This document shows, in pieces, positions 49,244 to 63,059 of a stretch of DNA of 64,000 nt. The notes beneath the pieces were generated by a model. The model was given only the letters and a program-made list of their open reading frames with translations, was not told where the DNA came from and did not search any database. The first letter of the stretch is position 1. Every line of letters begins with the position of its first letter. The translations under genes and the position numbers were made by a program. The stretch comes from Micromonospora luteifusca (GTDB lineage: Bacteria; Actinomycetota; Actinomycetes; Mycobacteriales; Micromonosporaceae), in NCBI RefSeq assembly GCF_016907275.1, contig NZ_JAFBBP010000001.1:2656001-2720000 (forward strand), written 5' to 3'.

Positions 49244-50509
49244 TCAGCCCACCGGTGGGGCGGTGGGTGGTTTCGGCCCCTCGTCGGGCTCGGCCGGTTC
49301 ACCGATCGGCCGCTCCTGCTCGCCGAAGGCGGTGCGGATCCACCGGTTCGCCTCCTCCTGCTCGATCCCGGAGGCCACCAGCAGGTCGCTCGCGGTGGTC
49401 CGGACCTGGGCGATGACCACGCTGCCGGAGAAGCCGACCCCGGCGCCGTACGCCCGGCCGGCCTCGCTGACCGCCCGGAGCGACCGCTCCCGGGCCTTCT
49501 CCGGCTCCTCACCGGCGGCGAACTCGTGCTTGAGCAGCCGGACCGACTCGGCGAGGTGGCCGATCGCGTCCGGCATCGGATCGGGAACCGGCTCCTCGTC
49601 CTCGATCAGCGTGACGGACCGGCGGATCAGCGTGCCGGTGTTGCGCATCGCCCGGTCGATCGGGTCGGCCGCCTCCGCGTAGTGGATCAGCTCGCCGCGG
49701 CGGTGCCAGCGGGCCGGGGAGAGGGTGGAGGTCTCCTTCGCGCCCTCGATCGCCTCGGCCAGCGTGTTCAGCTCGTCCTTGTTGTTGCGCAGCCGATCCA
49801 GTGCCCGCTGGACGCTCGCCCGGTCGCGGCTGCGCAGCCCGTCGGCGGTGACGTCGAGCTGGGTGGCGAGCAGGTCCAGCGCCGGTCGGGCGGCCCGGTT
49901 GATCACCCGGAGCGGGTTCAGCGGCAGCAGCACCGCCGTGACCAGCAGCGCGACCCCACCACCGAGAAAGGCGTCGACGAAGCGTGGGATCTCCAGATTC
50001 TGGGTGGAAGGGCTCAGCGTGACGATCAGCACCGCCGTGGCTGCCGCCTGGATGACGATCGCCACACTCGCACCGGCGAAGATCGTGAGCAGGATCGCGA
50101 CCGTGACCACCAGGCCGAGCTGCCACGCCCCGGTGCCGAGCAGGTAGATCAGGAAGTCACCGATGGCGACGCCGATCCCCACCCCGGCGATCAACTCCAC
50201 GGTCCGGCGGAACCGCTGGCCGACCGACGCGGCCAGGGTGCCGACCGCGGAGATCGGCGCGAAGACCGGTTGCGGGTTGCCGAGCACCTTGTGCGAGATC
50301 AGGTACGCCACCCCGGCGGCCAGCCCCGCCTGCACGGCCAGCCCGCCCGCCATCCGTATCCGGTGGAACCGGTCGTGCAGGGTGGCGCGGCCGCGATGGC
50401 GTAGCTGTTCGGTGGCTTCGGCGATCCGCGCGCCGTCGATGTCCACCAGGCCCTCGCGCAGCGCGGTGCGTCGCACCAACGGAGGTCGGTTGTCCCGGGC
50501 CACGGCCAT
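49244..50509 (-). CDS. FUSC-like / aromatic acid exporter family membrane protein
   Basis: A 421-residue protein. About six N-terminal helices (about 55-215; LAAGVAYLISHKVLG, QPVFAPISAVGTLAASVGQRFRRTVELIAGVGIGVAIGD) resemble the FUSC/YccS/aromatic acid exporter family. A long helical cytoplasmic region follows (about 225-400), then a Pro-rich tail. The ATG at 50509 is the first Met of the predicted N-terminus; a longer frame to 50635 covers the divergent HD gene promoter. Substrate unknown. Confidence 0.82.
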   Translation of the reverse strand: MAVARDNRPPLVRRTALREGLVDIDGARIAEATEQLRHRGRATLHDRFHRIRMAGGLAVQAGLAAGVAYLISHKVLGNPQPVFAPISAVGTLAASVGQRFRRTVELIAGVGIGVAIGDFLIYLLGTGAWQLGLVVTVAILLTIFAGASVAIVIQAAATAVLIVTLSPSTQNLEIPRFVDAFLGGGVALLVTAVLLPLNPLRVINRAARPALDLLATQLDVTADGLRSRDRASVQRALDRLRNNKDELNTLAEAIEGAKETSTLSPARWHRRGELIHYAEAADPIDRAMRNTGTLIRRSVTLIEDEEPVPDPMPDAIGHLAESVRLLKHEFAAGEEPEKARERSLRAVSEAGRAYGAGVGFSGSVVIAQVRTTASDLLVASGIEQEEANRWIRTAFGEQERPIGEPAEPDEGPKPPTAPPVG

Positions 50510-50583
50510 GGGCGCGACTACCCGTGGGCGGCCCGCTGAATCCTCCCGTGCCGCGCCGCGAAGCGATACGGCAGACTCGGCTG

Positions 50584-51249
50584 GTGGTTGATCTGCTGGA
50601 ACGATGGCGGGCGGCGGCCCTCGGCGCTGGTGCACGGCCGGACGCGGCGTCGACCGGGGCCGGGGAGCAACTGCTCGCCCGCTGGCGGGAGCCGCACCGG
50701 CACTACCACACGCTGGCCCACCTGACGGCGGTCCTGGACGTGGTGGACCAGCACGCCGAGCTGGCCGACCGGGTCGACGTGGTCCGGCTGGCAGCCTGGT
50801 GGCACGACGCGGTCTACGACCCGCGAGCGGCCGGCGACGCCAACGAACGGGACAGCGCCGCGCTGGCCGAAGACGTGCTCACCGGGCTCGGAGTGCCGGC
50901 GCCCACGGTGGCCGAGGTGCACCGGCTGGTGCTGCTCACCGCCGGGCACGAGGTGGCGCCGGGTGACGCCGACGGCGCGCTGCTCTGCGACGCGGACCTC
51001 GCCGTGCTGGCCACGTCGCCGGCCGCGTACGAACGCTACGCGGCGGCGATCCGACGGGAGTACGACCATGTGCCGGAGCCGGCCTTCCGTGCCGGGCGAG
51101 CCGCGGTGCTGAGGGGCCTGCTGGCGCTGCCGGCGCTGTTTCGGCTGCCGCCGCTGGCCAGCCGGTGGGAGGGGCCCGCCCGGGACAACGTGCGTCGCGA
51201 ACTGGCCGCGCTCACCGAGTCGGCGACGGGTGCGGCCGACCCGGGCTGA
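50584..51249 (+). CDS. HD-domain phosphohydrolase (COG4339 type)
   Basis: A 221-residue protein. Metal-binding motifs HRHYHTLAHL and WWHDAVYD (HD doublet) match the predicted metal-dependent HD superfamily, which acts on nucleotides or other phosphate esters. The GTG at 50584 (VVDLLERW) fits the family N-terminus, but an in-frame GTG at 50524 would add 20 residues. The last 38 nt overlap the convergent DUF4031 gene. Confidence 0.78.
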   Translation: MVDLLERWRAAALGAGARPDAASTGAGEQLLARWREPHRHYHTLAHLTAVLDVVDQHAELADRVDVVRLAAWWHDAVYDPRAAGDANERDSAALAEDVLTGLGVPAPTVAEVHRLVLLTAGHEVAPGDADGALLCDADLAVLATSPAAYERYAAAIRREYDHVPEPAFRAGRAAVLRGLLALPALFRLPPLASRWEGPARDNVRRELAALTESATGAADPG

Positions 51250-51505
51250 CCAGGTGCTTCGGGCGGCGCAGGCCGGCGGCGCGGAGCAACCGGACCAGCT
51301 CCCGGCTCGGCACCTCCTGGGCACCGAGCCACACCGCCGCCGCGAACCGGTCGGCCGGGATGTCGTAGTGGTCCCGGTCGAAGCCGCGCCGGGGCGCGCC
51401 GAGTGCCTCGGCGAAGGCGTGCAACTCGGCGTACGAGACGTCGCTGATCAGGTGCGACCAGAGTCGACCGCGCCACGGCCAGGCAGGCCGGTCCAGGTAG
51501 AGCAT
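51212..51505 (-). CDS. DUF4031 family protein
   Basis: A 97-residue protein matching DUF4031 (MLYLDRPAWPWRGRLWSHLISDVSYAELHAFAEALG, FDRDHYDIP). Function unknown; its His-rich core suggests metal binding. The ATG at 51505 is supported by TAACTT 7 nt upstream. It overlaps the HD gene at its 3' end. Confidence 0.75.
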   Translation of the reverse strand: MLYLDRPAWPWRGRLWSHLISDVSYAELHAFAEALGAPRRGFDRDHYDIPADRFAAAVWLGAQEVPSRELVRLLRAAGLRRPKHLVSPGRPHPSPTR

Positions 51506-51529
51506 GATGCCCAAGTTATCCCGCGCAGT

Positions 51530-51547
51530 CGATCATGTTGATGATCG
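51530..51547. promoter_or_regulatory. Candidate operator palindrome CGATCAT-N4-ATGATCG
   Basis: A perfect 7-nt inverted repeat in the 68-nt divergent region between DUF4031 and the FAD-oxidase genes. It precedes the TAGCCT hexamer of the oxidase. It resembles a GntR/FadR-type operator, but no regulator gene is adjacent. Confidence 0.35.
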
Positions 51548-51573
51548 GCAGCCGCCGACCTAGCCTCGGCTGC

Positions 51574-52974
51574 ATGGCCCCCACCAGTCTCCTCGACGAC
51601 CTGCGCGCCGCGCTCGGTGCCGACGCCGTGCTCACCGACCCGGATCTGCTGCGGATGCACCAGCGGGACGAGGCCGACCTGTGCGCCGCCGGCACCCCGC
51701 TCGTGGTGACCCGACCACGCAGCACCGAACAGGTGGTCGCGGTGGTCCGGGCGGCGGCGCGCCACGGCGTACCCGTGGTGCCGCAGGGCGCGCGGACCGG
51801 GCTGGCCGGCGCGGCGAACGCGGTGGACGGCGCGGTGGTGCTCAGCACCGTCGCGATGGACGAGATTCGGGAGATCGACCCGGTGAGCCGGATCGCTGTG
51901 GTTCAACCGGGGGTGGTCAACGCGGCGCTGGCCGGGGCGGTGGCCGCGCGGGGGCTCTGGTACCCGCCGGACCCCGGCTCCTGGGAGTCGTCCACGATCG
52001 GCGGCAACGTGGCCACCAACGCTGGCGGAATGTGCTGTGTGAAGTACGGCGTGACCACCGAGTACGTGCTCGGCCTGGAGGTGGTGCTCGCCTCCGGTGA
52101 GGTGCTGCGCACCGGTCGGCGTACGGCCAAGGGGGTGGCTGGTTACGACCTGACCCGGCTCTTCGTCGGCTCGGAGGGCACCCTCGGGGTGATCACTGAG
52201 GTGACGGTGGCTCTGCGGCCGGCGCCGGCCGACTCGCTGACCCTGGTGGCGGTCTTCGGATCCACCGCTGCGGCCGGCGCGGCGGTGGCCGAGATCGCGG
52301 CCCGAGGGCTCACCCCCAGCCTGCTGGAGTTGCTCGACCAGACCCATCTGCGGGCGATCGAGGCGTACCAACCGATGGGGCTGCGGACCGATGCGCAGGC
52401 CCTGCTGCTGGCCGCCGCGGACACCGGCAGCCGGGCCGCCGAGGACCTGGCCGCCCTGGCCGAGGTGTGTGAGGCCGCCGGGGCGGACGAGGTCTACGCG
52501 GCCACCGACGCGGTGGAGGCCGCGGCGCTCCTGCAGGCCCGCCGGCTGGCCCACCCGGCGATGGAGAAGTTCGCCGCCGACGCCTACCCGGGCGGCAACG
52601 GCGGTCTGGTGATCGACGACGTGGCGGTGCCGCGCGGTTCGCTCGCCGCGCTGCTGGACGGGGTGGCCCGGATCGCGGAGGAGTGTGCGGTGCCGATCGG
52701 CGTGGTGGGGCACGCCGGCGATGGCAACATGCACCCGAACATCGTGGTCGACCGGGCCGACCCGGCGAGCGTGCAGCGAGGCCGACGGGCGTTCGACGAG
52801 ATCATGCGGCTCGGCCTGGACCTTGGTGGCACGTGCACCGGAGAGCACGGGGTGGGGTTGCTCAAGCGGGACTGGTTGGCCCGGGAGATCGGGCCGGTCG
52901 GCGTCCGGGTGCACCAGGCGATCAAGTCGGCTCTGGATCCGACCGGCCTGCTCAATCCCGGCAAGGTGCTCTGA
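51574..52974 (+). CDS. FAD-linked oxidase (GlcD / D-lactate dehydrogenase type)
   Basis: A 466-residue protein. The PCMH-type FAD-binding domain (about 38-215) has QGARTGLAGAAN and PPDPGSWESSTIGGNVATNAGG. The C-terminal FAD-oxidase domain contains HAGDGNMHPN and TGEHGVGLLKR, typical of glycolate oxidase GlcD and D-lactate or D-2-hydroxyglutarate dehydrogenases. Likely substrate is a D-2-hydroxy acid. ATG at 51574 with TAGCCT 7 nt upstream. Confidence 0.9.
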   Translation: MAPTSLLDDLRAALGADAVLTDPDLLRMHQRDEADLCAAGTPLVVTRPRSTEQVVAVVRAAARHGVPVVPQGARTGLAGAANAVDGAVVLSTVAMDEIREIDPVSRIAVVQPGVVNAALAGAVAARGLWYPPDPGSWESSTIGGNVATNAGGMCCVKYGVTTEYVLGLEVVLASGEVLRTGRRTAKGVAGYDLTRLFVGSEGTLGVITEVTVALRPAPADSLTLVAVFGSTAAAGAAVAEIAARGLTPSLLELLDQTHLRAIEAYQPMGLRTDAQALLLAAADTGSRAAEDLAALAEVCEAAGADEVYAATDAVEAAALLQARRLAHPAMEKFAADAYPGGNGGLVIDDVAVPRGSLAALLDGVARIAEECAVPIGVVGHAGDGNMHPNIVVDRADPASVQRGRRAFDEIMRLGLDLGGTCTGEHGVGLLKRDWLAREIGPVGVRVHQAIKSALDPTGLLNPGKVL

Positions 52975-52996
52975 CCGGCGCGGCGGTTTGGCGTGC

Positions 52997-53530
52997 TCAG
53001 CCGACGATCTCGGCCGGGGTCGCCTGGGTGAGCAGCAGCAGGATCTCCCCCGCGACCCGTGTGCGCTCCTCACCTGGGCAGTCCTGCGAGGTGATCAGCC
53101 CGGTCGAGGTGAGCAGGCTGGACGTGAGTGCGTCGATGCAGGTGGTTCGGTACGTCCGCGCCTGATCGGTCTCGGTGGCCAACGCCGGGTCGGCGAGCAA
53201 CACCTGGAGCCGTTCGACCAGCTCCGGGGCGAGGGTGCCCCGGGAGGTGACCCCGTCGCCGGCGCAGTCGAGGCACTGCCACGCGCCGTCCCGCTCGACG
53301 CTCAGGGTGCGCAACGGGCCGTCTGCGCCGAGTCGCTGAAGCAGGCTGACCTGGCCGGCGGCGACCGTGGTGGGGATCTCCAGCTGCGATCCGCCACCGG
53401 CCGCAGCGGACGGTTGCGCCACCGACGTGCCCCGCACGTCCCGGTCGAGCAGCGAACACCCGGCCAGGGCACCGACGAGCGCGGCGGCGAGGACGGGTAG
53501 CAGCAGACGAGAGCGCGCGCGGGGTAGCAC
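52997..53530 (-). CDS. Small predicted lipoprotein
   Basis: A 177-residue lipoprotein. The lipobox LAGC lies about residue 24 (LVGALAGCSLLDRD). Two disulfide-capable cysteine pairs occur in the mature part (CLDC, and CIDA...QDCPGE). I do not recognise a family. The GTG at 53530 begins a normal signal peptide; a longer frame to 53728 lacks support. It follows glpD on the same strand. Confidence 0.75.
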   Translation of the reverse strand: MLPRARSRLLLPVLAAALVGALAGCSLLDRDVRGTSVAQPSAAAGGGSQLEIPTTVAAGQVSLLQRLGADGPLRTLSVERDGAWQCLDCAGDGVTSRGTLAPELVERLQVLLADPALATETDQARTYRTTCIDALTSSLLTSTGLITSQDCPGEERTRVAGEILLLLTQATPAEIVG

Positions 53531-53618
53531 GCGCGGAAACCTACCCCACCGTAGGTAGCGACCGAAACCACCATCCGGGTCACTATCGACGGTTACCGCT
53601 CGGTAACGTTCCAAATCG

Positions 53619-55451
53619 TCATCGAGCGGACGGACGCAGCTCCGCCTGGTCGTCGTCGCCACCCCGGTCGGCCGCGTAACCCCGCACGTCCGGGGCGCCG
53701 AGCCGGGCCGCGTCCGCCGCAGCGTCATCCGGCATCAACTGGGACTGCCGCTCCGCTTCCACCCGGGCGCGATAGTGCTCGACCTCGCGTGCCCGGGTGG
53801 CGGCGTCCCAGCCGAGCACGGCGCCCATCAGCTCGGCGGTGTGCTCCGCCGACTCCACCCCCCGGTGGCTGGTCTCGAACGAGATCCGGGTCCGCCGGGT
53901 CAGCACGTCCTCCAGGTGCAGCGCGCCCTCGGCCCGCGCCGCGTAGGCGACCTCCGCGGCCAGATACTCCGGAGCACCGGCCAGCGGGGACGCGAGCAGC
54001 GGATCGGCGTCGATCAGCGTCAGCAGGTCCAGGGTGAGGGTGCCGTACCGCTCCAGCAGGTGCTCCACCACGCCCACCGGCACGCCGTGCCGGCGGGCCA
54101 GGTCGGCCCGGTCCCGCCACATCGCCGGATACCCGTCGGCGCCGAGCAGCGGCAGGTCGGCGGTGCGCGACGAGCGGGCGCCGCCGAGCCGGCGGGCCGC
54201 CCGGTCGACGACGTCGGAAGCCATCACCCGGTACGTCGTGTACTTGCCGCCGGCCACCAGCAGCAGCCCGAGCATCGGCTCGAAGACCGCGTGCTCACGG
54301 GAGAGTTTCGAGGTCGAGTCGGCCTCGCCGGCCAGCAGTGGTCGCAGCCCGGCGTACACCCCCTCGATGTCCGCGGTGGTCAACGGCCGGTCCAGCACGG
54401 TGTTGACCTCCCGCAGGAGGTAGTCGATGTCGCTGGCCGAGGCGGCCGGGTGGGACCTGTCCAGCCGCCAGTCGGTGTCCGTCGTGCCGATGATCCAGTG
54501 CCCGCCCCACGGGATGACGAAGAGCACCGACTTCGCCGTACGCAGGATGAGCCCGGTCTCGCCGGTGATCGCCGAGCGGGGCACCACCAGGTGCACCCCC
54601 TTGGAGGCGCGTACCCGGACGCCGGGCCGCAGGCCCACGTCGTTGAGCATCCGGGACATGTCGTCGCTCCACACACCGGTGGCGGCGATGACGGTACGAG
54701 CCTGCACCTCGAACTCCGCGTCCGGTGAGCCGGCCGGCGCCTCCAGGTCCCGAACGCGCACGCCGGTCACCTCGCGTGCCTGCCGGATCAGCCCGACGGC
54801 GCGAGCGCTGCTCACCACCGTGGCACCGAGGCTGGCCGCGGTGCGGGCCAGAGTGACGACCAACCGGGCGTCGTCGACCTGCCCGTCGTAGTAGCGGATC
54901 GCGCCGGACACCGCGTCGGCCCGCAGGCTCGGAAAGATCCTCCGGGCGCCTTCCCGGGTCAGGTGCCGGTGCAGCGGCATGCCCCGGCCACCGCCGAAGA
55001 CTCCGGCGAAGGCGTCGTAGGTGGCCACGCCCGCGCCGTAGTACGAGCGGCGGAAGATCCGGGCCGGCAGGTCCCGTAGGCCCCGCCCGGCCGGCAGCGG
55101 CACCAGGAACGGCACCGGGCGCACCAGGTGCGGCGCAAGCCGGGTGGCCAGCAGACCGCGCTCGGTGAGCGCCTCATGGACCAGGTGGAACTCCAACTGC
55201 TCCAGGTAACGCAGGCCACCGTGGATGAGTTTGCTGGACCGGCTGGAGGTGCCCGCGGCAAGGTCGCGCGCCTCGACCAGGGCCACCTTCAGGCCTCGGG
55301 ACGCCGCGTCCAGGGCGGCACCGGCACCGGTCACCCCGCCGCCGATGACCAGCACGTCGAAGCGCTCGGCGCGCAGTCGACGCAGGTCGGAGGCGCGGCG
55401 GACCGGCGAGAGCTGACCGGCGACGGATCGGGACACATTGGGGTCACGCAC
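53619..55451 (-). CDS. glpD: Glycerol-3-phosphate dehydrogenase (FAD-dependent, GlpD)
   Basis: A 610-residue respiratory-type G3P dehydrogenase. The FAD-binding VLVIGGGVTGAGAALDAASRGLKVALVE, substrate-loop SSRSSKLIHGGLRYLEQ, and GHWIIGTTDTDW are GlpD hallmarks. GlpD oxidises glycerol-3-phosphate to dihydroxyacetone phosphate at the membrane. The GTG at 55451 has TACGGT 6 nt upstream; ATG 55487 is an alternative. Divergent from the S8 membrane protease gene. Confidence 0.92.
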   Translation of the reverse strand: MRDPNVSRSVAGQLSPVRRASDLRRLRAERFDVLVIGGGVTGAGAALDAASRGLKVALVEARDLAAGTSSRSSKLIHGGLRYLEQLEFHLVHEALTERGLLATRLAPHLVRPVPFLVPLPAGRGLRDLPARIFRRSYYGAGVATYDAFAGVFGGGRGMPLHRHLTREGARRIFPSLRADAVSGAIRYYDGQVDDARLVVTLARTAASLGATVVSSARAVGLIRQAREVTGVRVRDLEAPAGSPDAEFEVQARTVIAATGVWSDDMSRMLNDVGLRPGVRVRASKGVHLVVPRSAITGETGLILRTAKSVLFVIPWGGHWIIGTTDTDWRLDRSHPAASASDIDYLLREVNTVLDRPLTTADIEGVYAGLRPLLAGEADSTSKLSREHAVFEPMLGLLLVAGGKYTTYRVMASDVVDRAARRLGGARSSRTADLPLLGADGYPAMWRDRADLARRHGVPVGVVEHLLERYGTLTLDLLTLIDADPLLASPLAGAPEYLAAEVAYAARAEGALHLEDVLTRRTRISFETSHRGVESAEHTAELMGAVLGWDAATRAREVEHYRARVEAERQSQLMPDDAAADAARLGAPDVRGYAADRGGDDDQAELRPSAR

Positions 55452-55515
55452 CCGTCCACCGTAACCGTCGCGCCGGCGTGTCGACATTCGCAGCCCGCCC
55501 CGTACTGTGCGAGTC

Positions 55516-58056
<2,541 letters not shown>

Positions 58057-58107
58057 GGATGGGGCGGGAGTGCGGGCCGAGCCCCCGGTGACCTAGGGTC
58101 GGCGACC

Positions 58108-59043
58108 ATGGACGCCGAGATCATCGTCACCGAACTGACCCCCGACCTGGCTCCCACCGTGGTCCGGCTCTGTGCGCAGGCCCTCGACCTTCCCGAGGAC
58201 GCCGCCGAGGCGGCCCCCATCGTGGACGTGCTCTGGCCCCGGGCCGCCGCCGACCGACCGGTGGTCGGGCTGGGCGCATACCGGGGCGAGGATCTGGTCG
58301 GGGTGCTGCTCTGCTCGGTGTCGTCGACCGAGCCGGGCATCGGGCACGTGGACCTGGTCGCGGTCCTCCCCGAGCATCGCCGCCGGGGCGTCGGCCGGGC
58401 GCTGCTCCGCCGGGCCGAGCGTGTGCTCGCCGAACGCGCGGTGACCGAGGTGCTGCTGGCCGGAAACCCGCCGTACTACGCGTGGCCGGGCATCGACGTC
58501 CGCTACACGCCGGCGGTCTGCGCCGCCCTCGCGTTGGGTTACCAGCAGGACCGGACCGCCTGGAACATGACCGCCGACCTGTCGTACGACGGGTCGCCGG
58601 CACTGCGCTCCACCGAGGCGGCCGAGCGGCGGCTGGCCGATCAGGGCGTCACCGTACGCCGGGCGGAGCCGGCTGACCTGCAGGCGCTGGCCGCGTTCGC
58701 CAGGTCCACCTTCGGTGGCGCGTGGGACGGCGAGCTGGCCGGGTCGGTGGGTCGGGACGGCGCCGGCTGCCACCTGGCGGAACGGGACGGCGAGGTGCTC
58801 GGCTTCGCCGCGTACGGGTCGTCCCGGCCGAGCTGGTTCGGGCCGATGGGCACCGCGCCGGCCGCCGAGGGGTCGGGCATCGGTGGCGTGCTGCTGCGCC
58901 GCTGCCTACGGGACCAGCAGGCAACGGGCCTGGACCGGGCACAGATCGGCTGGGCGGGGCCGGTGCCGTTCTATTCCGGCAGCGCGGGCGCCCGGATCGA
59001 GCGGGTCTTCTTCCTGTACCGGAGAGCGGTCGGAGCGCGATAA
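58108..59043 (+). CDS. GNAT acetyltransferase with two GNAT domains
   Basis: A 311-residue protein with two GNAT modules. The first (about 1-150) carries LPEHRRRGVGRALL and ends with AALALGYQQDRTAWNM; the second (about 160-311) has a degenerate loop, EGSGIGGVLLRRCL. Substrate unknown. ATG at 58108 with TAGGGT 8 nt upstream, likely leaderless. It follows the S8 gene. Confidence 0.8.
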   Translation: MDAEIIVTELTPDLAPTVVRLCAQALDLPEDAAEAAPIVDVLWPRAAADRPVVGLGAYRGEDLVGVLLCSVSSTEPGIGHVDLVAVLPEHRRRGVGRALLRRAERVLAERAVTEVLLAGNPPYYAWPGIDVRYTPAVCAALALGYQQDRTAWNMTADLSYDGSPALRSTEAAERRLADQGVTVRRAEPADLQALAAFARSTFGGAWDGELAGSVGRDGAGCHLAERDGEVLGFAAYGSSRPSWFGPMGTAPAAEGSGIGGVLLRRCLRDQQATGLDRAQIGWAGPVPFYSGSAGARIERVFFLYRRAVGAR

Positions 59044-59129
59044 GGGGCGAACGGGACGCTGGTCCAGATAGCGCCATTCGCCCGCACCGGCCATCGACGC
59101 CCCCTACCGTTTTGGTAGAGGAGGCAGCC

Positions 59130-59378
59130 ATGACCACGGATGACGACAAGACCGAGGACGGCCCGCCGATCACCTGGAAACCGGTCGGCGAGCTCCCCGG
59201 CCAACTGCCGTTCGACCGGCTCGACTACGGCGACGCCGAGCAACTGGCCGAGATGACCACCGACGACTCACCGTCGGTGGTCGAGGAGCCGCAGGAGATG
59301 GTGGACGCGCCGATCCAGCTGCTTCCGCCGTACGACCGGGCGCACAAACAGCGCAACCAGCGCCCACTACCGACCTGA
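59130..59378 (+). CDS. Small acidic hypothetical protein
   Basis: An 82-residue acidic, proline-rich protein (rich in D, E, P, with TWKPVGELPGQLPFDRLDYGDAEQLAEMTTDD). GAGGAGG lies 4 nt before its ATG, strong for this organism. No domain recognised. A terminator hairpin follows the stop. Confidence 0.65.
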   Translation: MTTDDDKTEDGPPITWKPVGELPGQLPFDRLDYGDAEQLAEMTTDDSPSVVEEPQEMVDAPIQLLPPYDRAHKQRNQRPLPT

Positions 59379-59382
59379 CGAC

Positions 59383-59418
59383 GAACGGGGCGGACCGCGT
59401 CAGCGGCCCGCCCCGTTC
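59383..59418. terminator. Terminator between the acidic protein gene and groEL
   Basis: An 11-bp stem GAACGGGGCGG / CCGCCCCGTTC with a 14-nt loop, ended by TGTG on the + strand; between convergent genes. Confidence 0.8.
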
Positions 59419-59434
59419 TGTGTCGGAACTGGAC

Positions 59435-61288
<1,854 letters not shown>

Positions 61289-61315
61289 TTAGCACTCTCC
61301 CCTGCCGAGTGCAAG
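61289..61315. promoter_or_regulatory. CIRCE element 2 (HrcA operator) upstream of groEL
   Basis: TTAGCACTC-N9-GAGTGCAAG. The left arm is the exact consensus; the right differs at one base (CAAG in place of CTAA-type). It lies 6 nt beyond CIRCE element 1, farther from the start. Confidence 0.85.
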
Positions 61316-61329
61316 CACGATGGGGCCGC

Positions 61330-62523
61330 TCAGCCGAGTTCCGCGGCCAGTCCGGCAGTGTTCACCGGCGCCTCATGGGCCCGCTGCTCGGCGTACGTCA
61401 CCAGCAGACCGATCAACTGGGCGAGGTGGGCCGGCAGCGCCAGCACCGCAGTGACCCCGATCACCGCCACCGCCCCGGTCGCGGCACCCGGCGACGCGAA
61501 GGGATCCGTACCGAACGCGGAGGTGCCCGCCCCCTCCAGCGCCCCCGGGATCAGGCTGCCGACGATCACCGCCAGGGCCACCAGGGCCACCCGACCGAGC
61601 ACCAGGCCGAGCCGGGCGTGGAACATCCCGAACGATCGGCCGATCGGGTCGCGGCGTTCGAAGAGGTAGACCGGGCCGGCCATGCTCAGCGCGAACGCCA
61701 GGTAGATGCCGGGCAGCACGCAGAAACAGAGGCCGACGCCGACGATCACGCTGACCAACAGGGTCCAGCCCCACAGCCCGAGCGCCCGACGGAGGCCATA
61801 GCGCAGCGCCGACTCGAGGCTGCCCGGCCGACCGGCCGCCTGCTGGGTGATCACCCAACTGCCGGCGGCCCACCCGGCGGCCTGCAGCAACCCGATCAAC
61901 AAACTGCCGCCGACCAGCACGACGATGAGGCTCACCAACTCGGCGGCGAAATTGTCCGGCAGCACGGCGGTCGGATCCGCCTCGGCCTGGGCGGCCCACT
62001 TCGCCGTCGGGTCCAGACCGAGGGAGATCACCGAAAGCACCGCCGCCGGCAACACCTGGGTGAGCAGCATGATGGGCACCAACTGCCGCCAACCCCGGCG
62101 CAACGCTGCCCAACACCGGTTGAACCATCCGGCAAGACCGGCACCGGGGGGAGTGACCAGCGGGTCGTTCGGGTCGAACCCGTAACCCGGCGGGTACCAG
62201 CCGACTGCCGACCCCGGATACCACGGCTGCCCGCCATAGGGACCCGCCCCGGGCTGCCCGCCAGAGGGACCCCACCCGGGCTGTCCGCCGTAAGCGCCCA
62301 CCCCGGGCGGGTAGCCCCCGGGTGGCGGGTAAGCCCAGCCCTGCGGGGGCGGACCGGCCGCACCCCGCGCGGGATCCCAGCCAGACGCCGTGCCCGGCGT
62401 CGCGTTGAAACCGCCGTGGGGCGGGGTCGGCTCGGACGGACCCGGCTCGGACGGACCCGGCTCGGACGGGCCCGGCTCACCCGGCCCGGAGGGTGGGGTG
62501 GGCGGGGGTGACTCGTCGGTCAT
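61330..62523 (-). CDS. Pro/Gly-rich N-terminus polytopic membrane protein
   Basis: A 397-residue protein. The first 125 residues are low-complexity Pro/Gly/Tyr-rich (GGYPPGVGAYGGQPGWGPSGGQPG), and the rest has about six helices (about 150-385). Domain family not recognised with certainty; similar actinobacterial proteins are annotated as glycerophosphoryl diester phosphodiesterase membrane domain or DUF. GAGGAG lies 5 nt before the ATG. Confidence 0.7.
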   Translation of the reverse strand: MTDESPPPTPPSGPGEPGPSEPGPSEPGPSEPTPPHGGFNATPGTASGWDPARGAAGPPPQGWAYPPPGGYPPGVGAYGGQPGWGPSGGQPGAGPYGGQPWYPGSAVGWYPPGYGFDPNDPLVTPPGAGLAGWFNRCWAALRRGWRQLVPIMLLTQVLPAAVLSVISLGLDPTAKWAAQAEADPTAVLPDNFAAELVSLIVVLVGGSLLIGLLQAAGWAAGSWVITQQAAGRPGSLESALRYGLRRALGLWGWTLLVSVIVGVGLCFCVLPGIYLAFALSMAGPVYLFERRDPIGRSFGMFHARLGLVLGRVALVALAVIVGSLIPGALEGAGTSAFGTDPFASPGAATGAVAVIGVTAVLALPAHLAQLIGLLVTYAEQRAHEAPVNTAGLAAELG

Positions 62524-62617
62524 GAACGCTCCTCAGCATTGGCTGGAACGGTTCACGATCTTCCCGGCTGCGCGCCCGTGCCGCAGCCCCGACGTGGGGG
62601 CCGATCGGGGAGGAAGC

Positions 62618-62821
62618 TCAGGCGATGACGCGTACGTGCTCGGCCTGCGGGCCCTTCTGCCCCTGGGCGATCTCGAACTCCACCCGCTGACCGTCATCCA
62701 GCGCCTTGTAGCCGTCCATCTCGATTGCGGAGAAGTGAACGAACACGTCCTGACCGCCGTCGACGGCGATGAAGCCGTAGCCCTTTTCGGCGTTGAACCA
62801 TTTCACGGTGCCCTGTGCCAC
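62618..62821 (-). CDS. cspA: Cold shock protein CspA family
   Basis: A 67-residue single CSD protein. RNP1-like GYGFIAVDG and RNP2 VFVHFSAI are intact, with N-terminal [14 protein letters not shown]. It binds single-stranded RNA or DNA as an RNA chaperone. GTG start with GGGAAG about 7 nt upstream. Long 238-nt intergenic region upstream could hold a cold-responsive 5' UTR. Confidence 0.95.
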   Translation of the reverse strand: MAQGTVKWFNAEKGYGFIAVDGGQDVFVHFSAIEMDGYKALDDGQRVEFEIAQGQKGPQAEHVRVIA

Positions 62822-63059
62822 GGTGCACTTCCCTCACTCTGCGCAGCGTTGCCTGACCCGGCGCACGGCGCGGCCGGGCGCCCTCGGACCACCGCCCCAG
62901 CGATCGATGGCGGCCATTGAAGCAGGTGACCGGAATCGCACGCTACACGAGGGATGACGACCGCGCACGACCACAAATCGGGCACCGTTCTGGCCGCTCC
63001 GGCACCGCCTCCAGCCGTGCTCGGAAAATGGTGTCCACCCCTGTGGTAGGCATGCGGGC
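62822..63059. other. Divergent intergenic region upstream of cspA
   Basis: 238 nt between the divergent cspA and GNAT genes. It must hold both promoters; a TAGGCA hexamer lies 7 nt before the GNAT ATG. I see no additional gene. Confidence 0.5.
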
